Part shown: piece after piece, positions 36,719 to 45,401 of the stretch
Numbering within the stretch: the stretch's first letter is position 1
Layout of the letters: every line of letters begins with the position of its first letter
From: RYN-230 sp963837335
GTDB taxonomy: Bacteria > Actinomycetota > Actinomycetes > Streptosporangiales > Streptosporangiaceae
Length of the DNA stretch: 64,000 nucleotides
Assembly (NCBI GenBank): GCA_963837335.1
Contig: CAWINS010000059.1
Coordinates: 124,001-188,000 of the forward strand
Reading direction: 5' to 3'
Translations under genes and position numbers: made by a program
The notes under the pieces: model-generated
Database searches by the model: none
What the model was told of the DNA's origin: nothing
The model's input: only the letters and a program-made list of their open reading frames with translations

Positions 36719-36845
36719 CCCGGGGGCCCGAGGCCCCCGGAGCCCCCAGCTTGCCCGCCTGCGGATGCACCTCGTCGGCTGCGGCTGCCGGGTTGATCGC
36801 GGGCTCGGAGGGAGCCGCCTTCGGCGCGGCGCGCCTCGCCAGCGA
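36716..36845 (+). repeat. Dispersed intergenic repeat, copy B
   Basis: Aligns with 17694-17831 over its whole length with small gaps, and likewise begins at the TAG of the upstream gene. Internal shared words are CTTGCCCGCC, TGCCGGGTTG and CGCCTCGCC. A hairpin opens it and a second hairpin follows it. Confidence 0.55.
36720..36740 (+). terminator. Terminator hairpin after dapB
   Basis: Perfect arms CCGGGGGCC (36720-36728) and GGCCCCCGG (36732-36740) with loop CGA start two bases after the dapB stop codon. No U-run. Confidence 0.65.
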
Positions 36846-36852
36846 GCGGGGG

Positions 36853-36877
36853 GTCCAGGGGGGTCGTCCCCCCGGAC
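36853..36877. terminator. Second GC hairpin bounding the repeat
   Basis: GTCCAGGGGGG (36853-36863), loop TCGT, CCCCCCGGAC (36868-36877) pair with one bulge. It lies 20 bases upstream of ATG 36898 and may close the repeat element or insulate the next gene. Confidence 0.5.
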
Positions 36878-36897
36878 TAGCAAGTAGCCTCGCGGTT

Positions 36898-37101
36898 ATG
36901 TGCCGCAGCATCAAGACCCTGCGCCCGCCCTACGCCGACCACGTGACCGACGAGGACGTCCGGGCCGCAGCGCGTCAGTACGTCAAGAAGATCAGCGGGT
37001 TCCAGCGCCCGGCCAAGCACAACGCGGAGGCGTTCGAGCAGGCCGTCCAGGACGTCGCCCGCGCCACCGAGGTTCTGCTGGCCCAGCTTGAGATACGGTA
37101 A
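36898..37101 (+). CDS. DUF2277 family small protein
   Basis: The product is 67 residues starting MCRSIKTLRPPYADHVTDED, the conserved DUF2277 opening with Cys2, followed by AARQYVKKISGFQRPAKHN. The family is widespread, single-domain and without known function. ATG 36898 is chosen because the family match starts exactly there. It stands alone after a terminator; a YccF gene follows 47 bases on. Confidence 0.85.
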   Translation: MCRSIKTLRPPYADHVTDEDVRAAARQYVKKISGFQRPAKHNAEAFEQAVQDVARATEVLLAQLEIR

Positions 37102-37148
37102 AGAGTGACAAGCGCGACAGTGCACAGCGAGTCCATCGGGGGACGGGC

Positions 37149-37559
37149 ATGCTGAGGACGATCCTGAACGTCATCTGGCTGGTCCTGTGCGGTTTCTGGA
37201 TGGCTATCCTCTACGCGCTGGCCGGGCTGGTCTGCTTCGTCTTGTTCTTCCTCGTGGTGACGATCCCGCTGGGCATCGCGGCCTTCCGCATCGCCGGCTA
37301 CGTGCTGTGGCCGTTCGGCCGGTCGATCGAGGTGCGCCGGGACGCCGGGCTGGGCTCCGTGATCGGCAACGTCATCTGGATCGTCCTCTTTGGCTGGTGG
37401 CTGGCCCTGGGGCACCTGACGACCGGCATCGCGCTGTGCCTCACGATCATCGGCATCCCGCTGGGCCTGGCCAACTTCAAGATCATCCCGATCTCGCTGG
37501 TACCGCTGGGAGTGGAGATCGTCCCGTCCGGCCAGCTTTACCCTGGCTACAGCAGCTGA
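37149..37559 (+). CDS. YccF-domain inner membrane protein
   Basis: The product is 136 residues with about four hydrophobic segments and two YccF repeats: LNVIWLVLCGFWMAILY...VTIPLGIAAFRI and GNVIWIVLFGWWLALGH...IIGIPLGLANFKI, each with a conserved IPLG turn. Its function in the cytoplasmic membrane is unknown. ATG 37149. It converges with the long lipoprotein gene, 10 bases apart. Confidence 0.9.
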   Translation: MLRTILNVIWLVLCGFWMAILYALAGLVCFVLFFLVVTIPLGIAAFRIAGYVLWPFGRSIEVRRDAGLGSVIGNVIWIVLFGWWLALGHLTTGIALCLTIIGIPLGLANFKIIPISLVPLGVEIVPSGQLYPGYSS

Positions 37560-37569
37560 CCCGACGGGG

Positions 37570-39951
37570 TCAGGGGCGGCCCATTGTCGCCGCGTGCGTG
37601 ATCAGCAGTGAGCCGGGCGGGGTCAGGTCGACGCCGTCCGGGTCGTTGAGGTAGCCGGGCCTGGTGCGGGCCACGCCCGTGTGACCGTACTGCCAGACGA
37701 TCCGGTTGCTGACCGGGTCGATCACGATGACGCGGTCGTGGTAGTCGTCGTTGACCAGGATGTTCCCATTGGGCAGGGGCAGCGCCAGCGACGGGTGGTC
37801 CAGCCCCCCGAACCGCCACCGCAGCTGCCCGGCCGCCGTGAACTCCACCACCTGGCCGGGGCTGGAGTAATCCGCGGTCAGGTACAGCCCGGGGTAGACC
37901 TCGTTGGTGTCCGACGGGTAGCTGACCCCAGGCGGAGTGGCCGACCAGGAGACGTGGCCGGACAGGCTTACCGCGTTCGTCCAGTCCCCGTTGATCTCGG
38001 TGACCAGGTACTTGCCGTTGGTCATCGGGAAGGCGCCGTTGGGGCTGCCGAAATGCCGCGGCGGGTCGTGCCAGCAGACGCTGCTGGTCTGGCCGATGAT
38101 CCGGGCCGGCCGGTGCGCTGGCGGCCTGACCAGCAAGATCCGGCAGTTCTTGATGTCGGCGGACAGCAGGTCCCCGCCGGGCAGCAGCATCGCGTCGTCC
38201 GGGTTGGACACGTGGTTGGCGCCCGACCCGGGCCTCCCCGGGGTGCCGTACCGGTAGGTGATCCGGTGCGTCGCGATGTTGATCACGCTGATGACGGCGT
38301 CGTCCTCCTCGGTGGCGATGATGTCCTTGCCGTCCGGGGAGAAGAACGCGTCGTCGGGCACCTTGAAGGTCTGGCCGCGGGCCAGGTCACCGGGCTTCGG
38401 GAACTGCCACCGGATGCGGCCCTGCGGGTCGATGACCAGGAGCCGGTTGTTGTGGTTGTCGGCGATCAGCACGTCACCCGGCAGGGCGGCCGGATCGGAG
38501 TGCGGCGCCAGGTGGCCCCGGCCATGGGGCGGGCTGAGCCACGGGGCGCTGGCCGGCACGGGATCGCCGGTGCCGGAGCCGTTGCCCGTGCCCTTGCCGC
38601 TGCGGGTGTCCGAACCGGTGCCGGGCCCGCTCCCGCCCACCGCCCAGGCTGGGCGGGCGTCCAGCGGGCTGCCCGGGGTCGCCTGGGGGATGGCCGCGGC
38701 CGGGTTCACCAGCCGGAACTCGGTGACGGTAGGCACCGGGCGCGGCCCGTCGTCCCCGCCCACCAGGTACGCGGTACCGCCCAGCACCCCGGCCGCCGCG
38801 TTGGCCACCGGAACCGGCAGGCTTCCCGCCAGCACCGCCGGGTGGCCCGGCTGGTAGCGCAGCACCGCCCGGCTGGTCATCAGCGCGGCGGACGGGCTGG
38901 CCGTGGCCTGCCCCGGGCGGCCGGGGGCGGTCTGCCCGCCCGCGACGTACACCGCCCCGCCGAGCGTGAACGCGGCCGCCCCGGTGGTCGGCTCCGGCAG
39001 GTGCCCGGCCACCGCAGCCTCCGGGCCCACGCGACCAGCACTGCGACGCCCCGTCACGGTCTGGCTGGCGCCTCCGGGGCCCGCACCGGGGAGGCTGATC
39101 CGCTGGATGTCGTTCGTGATGCCGTGGCTGGTCTGGCCGCCGAAGACCCAGATCTGGCGGCCCAGCACGGCGACAGCCGGGTAGCGGACCGGGACCGGCA
39201 GCCGTGCCGCGACGGTGAACCGGCGGCCGTCCGGGGTGGCCAGGACCGTCGCGTCGTACGTGGTCCCGTCGTACCCGCCCAGCAGGTACGTAGTGCCGCC
39301 CTGGGTCACCGCGGTCAGGTCCGAGCGAGGGCGGGGCAGCCGCCCGGTCACCGCGGGACGGCCCGGGGTCGCGGCGGCCTGCCCGCTGACCGCTGGCCCG
39401 GTGACCTCCTGCACCGTGGCCACGCTGGCCTGCTTCCCGCCCCCGAACACGAGCGTCCGGCCCCCCACGGTGGCGCCGGCCGCGTCGTGCGTGGGGACCG
39501 CGAGGCGGCCCACCCGGGTGGTACTGCCGGTCGCGGGGTTGAGACGGCGCACGGTGCCGGTGGAGGTACCCCGGGCGGTGAGCCCCCCGGCGATGAGCAG
39601 GTCAGGGCCGTGGGGGAGGACGACCTCCCGGGACAGCCCGGACGGGAGCTGATAAGGAGCGGGGGTCACTTGCAGACTGAGCGGTGCCGCTGACGGTGCC
39701 CTGGGCGGGTCCGCCGCGGAACCTGCCGCCGTGGCCGGGTGAGTCGTCCGTGACCCGGCGGAGGGCCCCGCCTGGCCCGGGCCACCACCGGAGCAGGCGG
39801 GTACCAGCAGGGCCAGGCTGAGCCCCGCGGCTCCCGCAGCCTGCGCGCCCCGCCGGCGGCCCGGACGGCCTATGCGGCCGGGCCGCGGACGTCCCAGGAG
39901 GGCCAGGCGCGCGCGCTCCAGGAGGGCCAGGCGCGGGTCCCCACGAGGCAC
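37570..39951 (-). CDS. Large lipoprotein with two beta-propeller regions (Kelch-like and PQQ/NHL-like)
   Basis: The 793-residue product is exported: a basic N-terminus and hydrophobic stretch end in lipobox LLVPAC. Residues about 100-430 contain repeated Kelch-type blades (LIAGGLTARG, TLVFGGGKQ, TYLLGGYDGT, QIWVFGGQT, VYVAGGQT, AYLVGGDDG). After a Gly/Ser/Thr/Pro linker, residues about 500-793 form a second propeller (DVLIADNHNNRLLVIDPQG, PDDAMLLPGGDLLSAD, NGNILVNDDYHDRVIVIDP) like PQQ or NHL repeats. No catalytic motif is evident; it may bind polymer or protein at the cell surface. The N-terminal segment repeats LALLERARLALLGR. It is monocistronic. Confidence 0.75.
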   Translation of the reverse strand: MPRGDPRLALLERARLALLGRPRPGRIGRPGRRRGAQAAGAAGLSLALLVPACSGGGPGQAGPSAGSRTTHPATAAGSAADPPRAPSAAPLSLQVTPAPYQLPSGLSREVVLPHGPDLLIAGGLTARGTSTGTVRRLNPATGSTTRVGRLAVPTHDAAGATVGGRTLVFGGGKQASVATVQEVTGPAVSGQAAATPGRPAVTGRLPRPRSDLTAVTQGGTTYLLGGYDGTTYDATVLATPDGRRFTVAARLPVPVRYPAVAVLGRQIWVFGGQTSHGITNDIQRISLPGAGPGGASQTVTGRRSAGRVGPEAAVAGHLPEPTTGAAAFTLGGAVYVAGGQTAPGRPGQATASPSAALMTSRAVLRYQPGHPAVLAGSLPVPVANAAAGVLGGTAYLVGGDDGPRPVPTVTEFRLVNPAAAIPQATPGSPLDARPAWAVGGSGPGTGSDTRSGKGTGNGSGTGDPVPASAPWLSPPHGRGHLAPHSDPAALPGDVLIADNHNNRLLVIDPQGRIRWQFPKPGDLARGQTFKVPDDAFFSPDGKDIIATEEDDAVISVINIATHRITYRYGTPGRPGSGANHVSNPDDAMLLPGGDLLSADIKNCRILLVRPPAHRPARIIGQTSSVCWHDPPRHFGSPNGAFPMTNGKYLVTEINGDWTNAVSLSGHVSWSATPPGVSYPSDTNEVYPGLYLTADYSSPGQVVEFTAAGQLRWRFGGLDHPSLALPLPNGNILVNDDYHDRVIVIDPVSNRIVWQYGHTGVARTRPGYLNDPDGVDLTPPGSLLITHAATMGRP

Positions 39952-40206
39952 GGCATCTCCTCCCGGTCGCAGTGGCGGCAGGGCTTGTCTGGCCAGCCTC
40001 GCACCGCCGCCTCAGCGTGGCCGACCCGGGCTGGGAAGTCGTCACCTGCCCCAGGCGATGCTCTTTTCTCCCCCTGAGCGGACCGGTCACACCTGCCCCG
40101 GTCGGCGTCCGCTTCGCACCGGCGGCCGTTCCGCACGGGCGCTCAGGCGCCGCGGGGCCCGGTGCCGGCTCTCCCGACGGCAGGGACGCGGGCTAGGGTC
40201 AGGTAA

Positions 40207-41232
40207 ATGGAACTTCGCATACTCGGTCATACCGGGGTCAAGGTCAGCCCGCTCTGCCTCGGGGCGATGATGTTCGGCGCCTGGGGCAATCCCGACCACG
40301 ACGATTCGGTCCGGATCATCAAACGAGCCCTCGACGCGGGGATCAACTTCATCGACACCGCGGACGTCTACTCGGCAGGGGAGTCCGAGGAGATCGTGGC
40401 CAAGGCGCTGGCCGCCACCCGGCGTGAGGACATCGTCCTGGCCACCAAGGCGAACGGCCCCATGGGCCGGGATCCCAACGAGCGCGGCAACTCACGCCGC
40501 TGGCTGGTCCGCGAGTGCGAGAACAGCCTGCGCCGGCTCGGCACCGACTACATCGACCTGTACCAGATCCACCGGCCCGACCCCGGCACGGACATCGACG
40601 AGACCCTGGGGGCGCTCAGCGACCTGATCCGGGCCGGGAAGATCTGTTACGCGGGCAGCTCCACGTTCCTGCCCTCCCAGATCGTCGAGGCCCAGTGGAC
40701 CGCGGAGCGCCGGGGCCGGGAGCGGTTCGTCTGCGAGCAGCCGCCCTACTCGATCCTGGTCCGCGGGGTGGAGGCCGAGGTATTGCCGGTCTGCCAGGAC
40801 TACGGGATGGCCGTCATCCCGTGGAGCCCGCTCGCGGGCGGCTGGCTCACCGGCCGGTACCGCAAGGGCGCCGACTTCCCGGTCAGCCGCCGGGCGGAAC
40901 GGATACCGCAGCGCTACGACATGAGCCTGCCCGGGAATCAGGCCAAGCTGGAGGCCGCCGAGCAGCTGGCCGTGCTGGCCGAAGAGTCCGGCCTGACCCT
41001 GATCCAGCTGGCCATCGCGTTCGTGCTGGCTCACCCGGCCGTCACCGCGCCCATCATCGGGCCGCGCACCATGGAGCAGCTGGAGAGCCAGCTGGCGGCG
41101 GCCGATGTCGTGCTCAGCAGCGACGTCCTGGACCGGATCGACGAGATCGTGCCGCCCGGTACCAACCTCAACGCCCCGGACCGCGGCTACGACCCCCCGT
41201 CCCTCACCGACCCGTCCCGCCGCCGCAGGTAG
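40207..41232 (+). CDS. Aldo/keto reductase
   Basis: This 341-residue NADPH-dependent oxidoreductase has a TIM-barrel fold. The catalytic tetrad is visible: Asp in INFIDTADVYSAGESEEI, Tyr in the same motif, Lys in VLATKANGPMG and His in DLYQIHRPDPGTD. The C-terminal cofactor loop is APIIGPRTMEQLESQL. It is closest to the YajO/Tas-like subgroup; the substrate is unknown. Its 3' end overlaps the convergent LysR gene by 46 bases, so antisense interference is possible. Confidence 0.93.
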   Translation: MELRILGHTGVKVSPLCLGAMMFGAWGNPDHDDSVRIIKRALDAGINFIDTADVYSAGESEEIVAKALAATRREDIVLATKANGPMGRDPNERGNSRRWLVRECENSLRRLGTDYIDLYQIHRPDPGTDIDETLGALSDLIRAGKICYAGSSTFLPSQIVEAQWTAERRGRERFVCEQPPYSILVRGVEAEVLPVCQDYGMAVIPWSPLAGGWLTGRYRKGADFPVSRRAERIPQRYDMSLPGNQAKLEAAEQLAVLAEESGLTLIQLAIAFVLAHPAVTAPIIGPRTMEQLESQLAAADVVLSSDVLDRIDEIVPPGTNLNAPDRGYDPPSLTDPSRRRR

Positions 41233-42116
41233 TCGGCGGTCGAGCGGCGGAGGGCCGTCACGCACGCGCCGATGGCCGGATGGGTGCCGGCGCCTCCCCG
41301 GTAGGCGAGCCGGGTGCGCCGCAAGACCGGGAGCGGGACCAGGCGCACGCCCGGGGGTGGTTGCTCGGCCCCGAGCTGCGGGACCAGCGCGACGCCCTGC
41401 CCAGCGGCGACCAGCGCGAGCACGGCGACGAAGTCGTCCGCGTGGTGGCGGACCCTGGGCACGAAGCCCGCGCTCTCGCAGATCCGCATGGCGAGGGTGT
41501 GGCACAGCGTGCCCGGGCTGCCGACGATCCAGTCGCGGTGCCGGGCACCGGCCAGGGGATCGCCCGTGTCCCCGCCAGTCCCGTCTTCTGGCCCGGCGAG
41601 GAACACGGCCTCGTCCAGCAACGGCACCGAATCGAGGGTGGGATCAGGACCCGCGGGCGTGATGTCGTAGTCGTGCAGCAGGGCAACGTCGAGGCTCTGG
41701 TCGCGCAGTGCCCCTGGCATGGCCACCGGGTCCAGCTCGATGACCCTGAGGTCGAGGGCGGGATGGTCGTGGCCCAGCGTGACGAGGGCCGGGGGCAGCA
41801 GCGTACGCACGGCGCTGGGGAACGCCCCGATGCGCACTGTTCCGGACAGTCCGGTACGCGCGGCGGCGAGCGACGCGGTGGCGGCCTCCAGGGCAGCGAG
41901 CACCGTTTCGGTGTGCTGCACCAGGGCCGTGCCGGCGGGCGTGAGTGTGACGCCCCGGCCGATGTGCTCCAGCAGCGGCACCCCCGCCTCCCGTTGCAGC
42001 GCGGCGAGCTGCTGAGACACCGCGGACGGCGTGTAGGCGTGAGACTGGGCCACGGCGGCGATGGTGCCCAGCTGGGCCAGGTCCCGCAGCAGGCGCAGGC
42101 GGCGGACATCAAGCAT
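41187..42116 (-). CDS. LysR-family transcriptional regulator
   Basis: The product is 309 residues. The N-terminal winged HTH reads LRLLRDLAQLGTIAAVAQSHAYTPSAVSQQLAALQREAG, followed by the LysR linker helix and a two-lobe effector domain (GTVRIGAFPSAVRTLLPPAL; GQGVALVPQLG). It is divergent from the DapA-like aldolase, 70 bases apart, the classic layout for regulating the neighbour in response to its substrate. The effector is unknown. ATG 42116 has no strong ribosome site. Confidence 0.92.
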   Translation of the reverse strand: MLDVRRLRLLRDLAQLGTIAAVAQSHAYTPSAVSQQLAALQREAGVPLLEHIGRGVTLTPAGTALVQHTETVLAALEAATASLAAARTGLSGTVRIGAFPSAVRTLLPPALVTLGHDHPALDLRVIELDPVAMPGALRDQSLDVALLHDYDITPAGPDPTLDSVPLLDEAVFLAGPEDGTGGDTGDPLAGARHRDWIVGSPGTLCHTLAMRICESAGFVPRVRHHADDFVAVLALVAAGQGVALVPQLGAEQPPPGVRLVPLPVLRRTRLAYRGGAGTHPAIGACVTALRRSTADYLRRRDGSVRDGGS

Positions 42117-42186
42117 TAGCTCAGCTTACGTGTGTGCTGAAGAACGTGAACTGGTCCTTGGCGGTAAGCCGGGGCAGGCTGGAGCC

Positions 42187-43104
42187 ATGACCCTGACCGG
42201 CTTGTATGTTCCGCTGATCACTCCGTTCGATCACTACGGCGCGGTGGCCTCCGATGCACTGGAGGCCCTGGCGCACCAGGTCCTGGACGCCGGGGCCACC
42301 GGGCTGGTCGCGCTCGGCACCACGGGCGAGCCGGCCACGCTCACCCCGGCGGAGCGGCGCTCCGTGATGGACGTGGCCACCCGGGTGTGCCGCGAGCGGC
42401 ACGTCCCTCTGCTGGCCGGCGCGAACACCACTGAAGACCTCTGTGCCCTGGCTGAATGGCCGGAGGTGAGCGCCGCCCTCAGCGTGGTGCCGCCGTTCAC
42501 CCGTCCGGGCGAGGCCGGCGTGCTCGCCTATTTCACCCGGCTCGCCTCCGGCAGCCCGGTGCCGCTCGTCGTCTACGACGTCCCGCACCGGACTGGCCAG
42601 TACCTGTCCGCGGGGACCCTCCGGCGGCTGGCCGGGGTGCCCGGCGTGGCGGGCCTGAAGTACGCCCCGGGCGGGATCAACGGCGACACCGTCGCGTTGC
42701 TGGCCAGCCGGCCGGGCGGCCTGGCGATCCTCGGCGGTGACGACGTGTTCATCTCGCCGCTGCTCGCGCTCGGCGCGGACGGCGGCATCCTGGCTTCGGC
42801 GCACTTCGCCACCGCCGAGTTCGTCCGGCTGGCCGCCCTGTGGCGGAAGGGCGACGTGACGGCCGCCCGGACGCTGGGTGGTCAGCTGAGCACCTTGTCG
42901 GCCGCGCTGTTCGCGGAACCGAACCCGACCGTGATCAAGGCCGTCCTGCATGCCCAGGGACGCATCCCGACCCCGGCCGTCCGGCTGCCGCTGCTACCGG
43001 CCCAGCCTGGTTCCGCGGATACGGCCCTGCGCCATCTCGGGGCGCTCGAAGCCGCCGAGGCCGGCCGCGGCGGACCTCATCTGGCCACGGCGGGCCACGG
43101 CTGA
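42187..43104 (+). CDS. DapA-family aldolase (dihydrodipicolinate synthase-like)
   Basis: The product is 305 residues with a TIM barrel. GLVALGTTGEPATLTPAERR is the pyruvate-binding loop, VVYDVPHRTGQYLS carries the catalytic Tyr, and VAGLKYAPGG the Schiff-base Lys. It could be DapA itself, since dapB is 5.5 kb away, but control by a LysR gene and the lack of lysine-pathway neighbours suggest a catabolic member acting on a keto-sugar acid. ATG 42187 has GGAG upstream. Confidence 0.82.
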   Translation: MTLTGLYVPLITPFDHYGAVASDALEALAHQVLDAGATGLVALGTTGEPATLTPAERRSVMDVATRVCRERHVPLLAGANTTEDLCALAEWPEVSAALSVVPPFTRPGEAGVLAYFTRLASGSPVPLVVYDVPHRTGQYLSAGTLRRLAGVPGVAGLKYAPGGINGDTVALLASRPGGLAILGGDDVFISPLLALGADGGILASAHFATAEFVRLAALWRKGDVTAARTLGGQLSTLSAALFAEPNPTVIKAVLHAQGRIPTPAVRLPLLPAQPGSADTALRHLGALEAAEAGRGGPHLATAGHG

Positions 43105-43106
43105 AA

Positions 43107-44769
43107 TCAGGCGGTGGTGGTACCGGCGGCTTCTTCCAGGCCCAGTTCGGTGATGGACGTCTCGCGCATCTTGAACTTCTGGACCTTGCCGGTCACGGTC
43201 ATCGGGAAATCCCCGGTGATCCGCAGGTACCGCGGGACCTTGTAGTGCGCGATCTGCCCGCGGCAGTACTCCCGCAGTTCGTCCTCGGTCAGCGCCTGGC
43301 CCGGCCGCAGCTTGACCCAGGCGCAGATCTCCTCGCCGTAGCGGAGGTCGGGCACCCCGATCACCTGCACGTCCTCGATCGCCGGGTGGCTGTAGAGGAA
43401 CTCCTCGATCTCACGGGGGTACACGTTCTCGCCACCCCGGATGATCATGTCCTTGATCCGGCCGACGATGTTCAGGTATCCGGCCTCGTCCATCACGGCC
43501 AGGTCGCCGGTGTGCATCCAGCGCGCCTGGTCGATCGCGCCGGCGGTCTGCTCCGGGTCGTCCCAGTAGCCGAGCATCACCGAGTAGCCCCGGGTGCACA
43601 TCTCCCCGGGTTCCCCGCGGGGCACGGCCAGGCCGGTCTCCGGGTCCACGATCTTCACCTCGACGTGCGGGTGCACCCGGCCCACGGTGGACACCCGCCG
43701 CTCCATGTCGTCATCGGCGGTGGTCTGCGCGGACACCGGGGACGTCTCGGTCATTCCGTAGCAGATCGTCACCTCGGTCATGTGCATCTCGCTGACCACG
43801 CGCTTCATCACCTCGACCGGGCACGGCGACCCGGCCATGATCCCGGTCCGGAGGGTGGACAGGTCATAGGAGGCGAAGTCGGGCAGGGCCAGCTCGGCGA
43901 TGAACATGGTCGGCACGCCGTACAGCGACGTGCACCGTTCGGCCGCCACGGCCCGCAGGCTGGCGGACGGGTCGAACCCCGCGGCGGGAATGATGATCGC
44001 GGACCCGTGCGTGGTGCAGGCCAGGTTGCCCAGCACCATGCCGAAGCAGTGATAAAACGGCACCGGGATGGCGACCCGGTCGGCCTCGGTGTAGCGGCAG
44101 CCCTCCCCGATGAAGAATCCGTTGTTCAGGATGTTGTGGTGGGAGAGCGTGGCCCCCTTGGGAAACCCCGTGGTGCCGCTCGTGTACTGGATGTTGATCG
44201 GGTCGTCGAAGGCCAGTACCGCCTCCCGCTCGGCCAGCTGATCCTCGCCGCCGGCCACCGGCATGCCGCCGACCACGAACAGCTCATCCCAGTCGATCGT
44301 GCCCAGGTAGATCACCCGGTGGAGATCGGGGAGATCCCCGCTGACCTCCTCGATCATGGCCCGGTAGTCGCTGGTCTTGAACGACGGCGCGCTGACCAGC
44401 AGCCGGACGCCGGACTGGCGCAGCACGTAGCCCAGTTCGTGGCTGCGGTAGGCCGGGTTGATGTTGACCAGGATCACGCCCGCCTTGGCCGTGGCGTACT
44501 GCAGCAGCACCCACTCCGGGCAGTTCGGCGCCCAGATGCCCACCCGGTCGCCCGCCTTGAGGCCCGCCGCGATCAGGCCCCGGGCCAGCGTGTCGGTGTC
44601 CGCGTCGAACTTCGCATAGGTCCAGCGCCGCCCGGACGGCACATCGACGAGCGCTTCCCGGCTGCCGTGCACGGCCGCCGATGCGCCTCAGGTTCGCGCC
44701 GATGGTCTCGCCAAGCAGCGGCTGCGGCGAGGTTCCGTGACTGTAGGACAGCGTGGCTGGACTGGTCAT
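43107..44769 (-). CDS. Acyl-CoA synthetase (AMP-forming; frame break near N-terminus)
   Basis: The product is about 553 residues. It activates medium- or long-chain fatty acids to acyl-CoA through an acyl-AMP. Motifs are YTSGTTGFPKGATLSHHN (P-loop), YGMTETSP, MHTGDLAVMDEAGY, GRIKDMIIRGGENVYPREIE and the C-terminal Lys in GKVQKFKMRE. The N-terminus MTSPATLSYSHGTSPQPLLG starts at 44769 behind CGGAGG and is in a different frame; deleting one G near 44676 gives RIGAVHGSREALVDVPSGRRW, so the frames are joined. It is divergent from nfeD. The 198 bases between them contain a CATAAT box but no clear -35. Confidence 0.88.
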
Positions 44770-44967
44770 GACATCCTCCGACGTTTGATGGCACCATAAT
44801 CCCCGGTCCCGGGCCCGATGGGAACGATCACCCCCCGGGCGGGACTGGCCGGGGGCGGCTAGATGGTCGCGGTCGCGGCGCCACGGGGTTACTGTCGAGT
44901 TGGAGGACCGGGCGGCTGGTGCGTGCGCGTGCCGCGCACGCCGCCGCTCCCGCTCCCGGGAGTAGCC

Positions 44968-45399
44968 ATGGGATCGTGGATTGTCTGGCTGGTCCTCGCC
45001 GCCGTGCTGGGCGTGGCCGAGATCATGACGACCACGCTGGCCTTCGGGCTGATTGCGGTCGGCGCGGTGGTGGCGGGCGTGGTCGGCGTGGCCGGCGGCG
45101 GGCTGCCCTTCCAGCTCCTCGCGTTTGGCGTGGCCTCCGCGGCCGGGCTCGGTGTGGTCCGCCCGATCGCGGTCCGGCACATCAAGCAGCCGCCGCTGCT
45201 GCGCACCGGGACCTCGGCCCTCGTCGGGCGCTCCGCGAAGGTCGTCGAGGAAGTCACCGACGATGGCGGGAAGGTCCGCATCGGCGGGGAACTGTGGTCA
45301 GCCCGCCCGTATGACGAGTCCCAGGTGATCCCCGTGGGCTCTTCCGTCAACGTCTTCGCGATCGAGGGCGCCACCGCACTTGTCCATCCGCGGGAGTAG
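44968..45399 (+). CDS. NfeD-family membrane protein (short form)
   Basis: The product is 143 residues: two or three N-terminal membrane helices (IVWLVLAAVLGVAEIMTTT...) and a C-terminal OB-fold (TGTSALVGRSAKVVEEVTDD ... VGSSVNVFAIEGATALVHP). Short NfeD proteins partner with SPFH proteins, and an SPFH gene follows two bases after the stop codon. ATG 44968 has GGGAG upstream; earlier in-frame codons lack similarity. Confidence 0.9.
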   Translation: MGSWIVWLVLAAVLGVAEIMTTTLAFGLIAVGAVVAGVVGVAGGGLPFQLLAFGVASAAGLGVVRPIAVRHIKQPPLLRTGTSALVGRSAKVVEEVTDDGGKVRIGGELWSARPYDESQVIPVGSSVNVFAIEGATALVHPRE

Positions 45400-45401
45400 A
45401 C

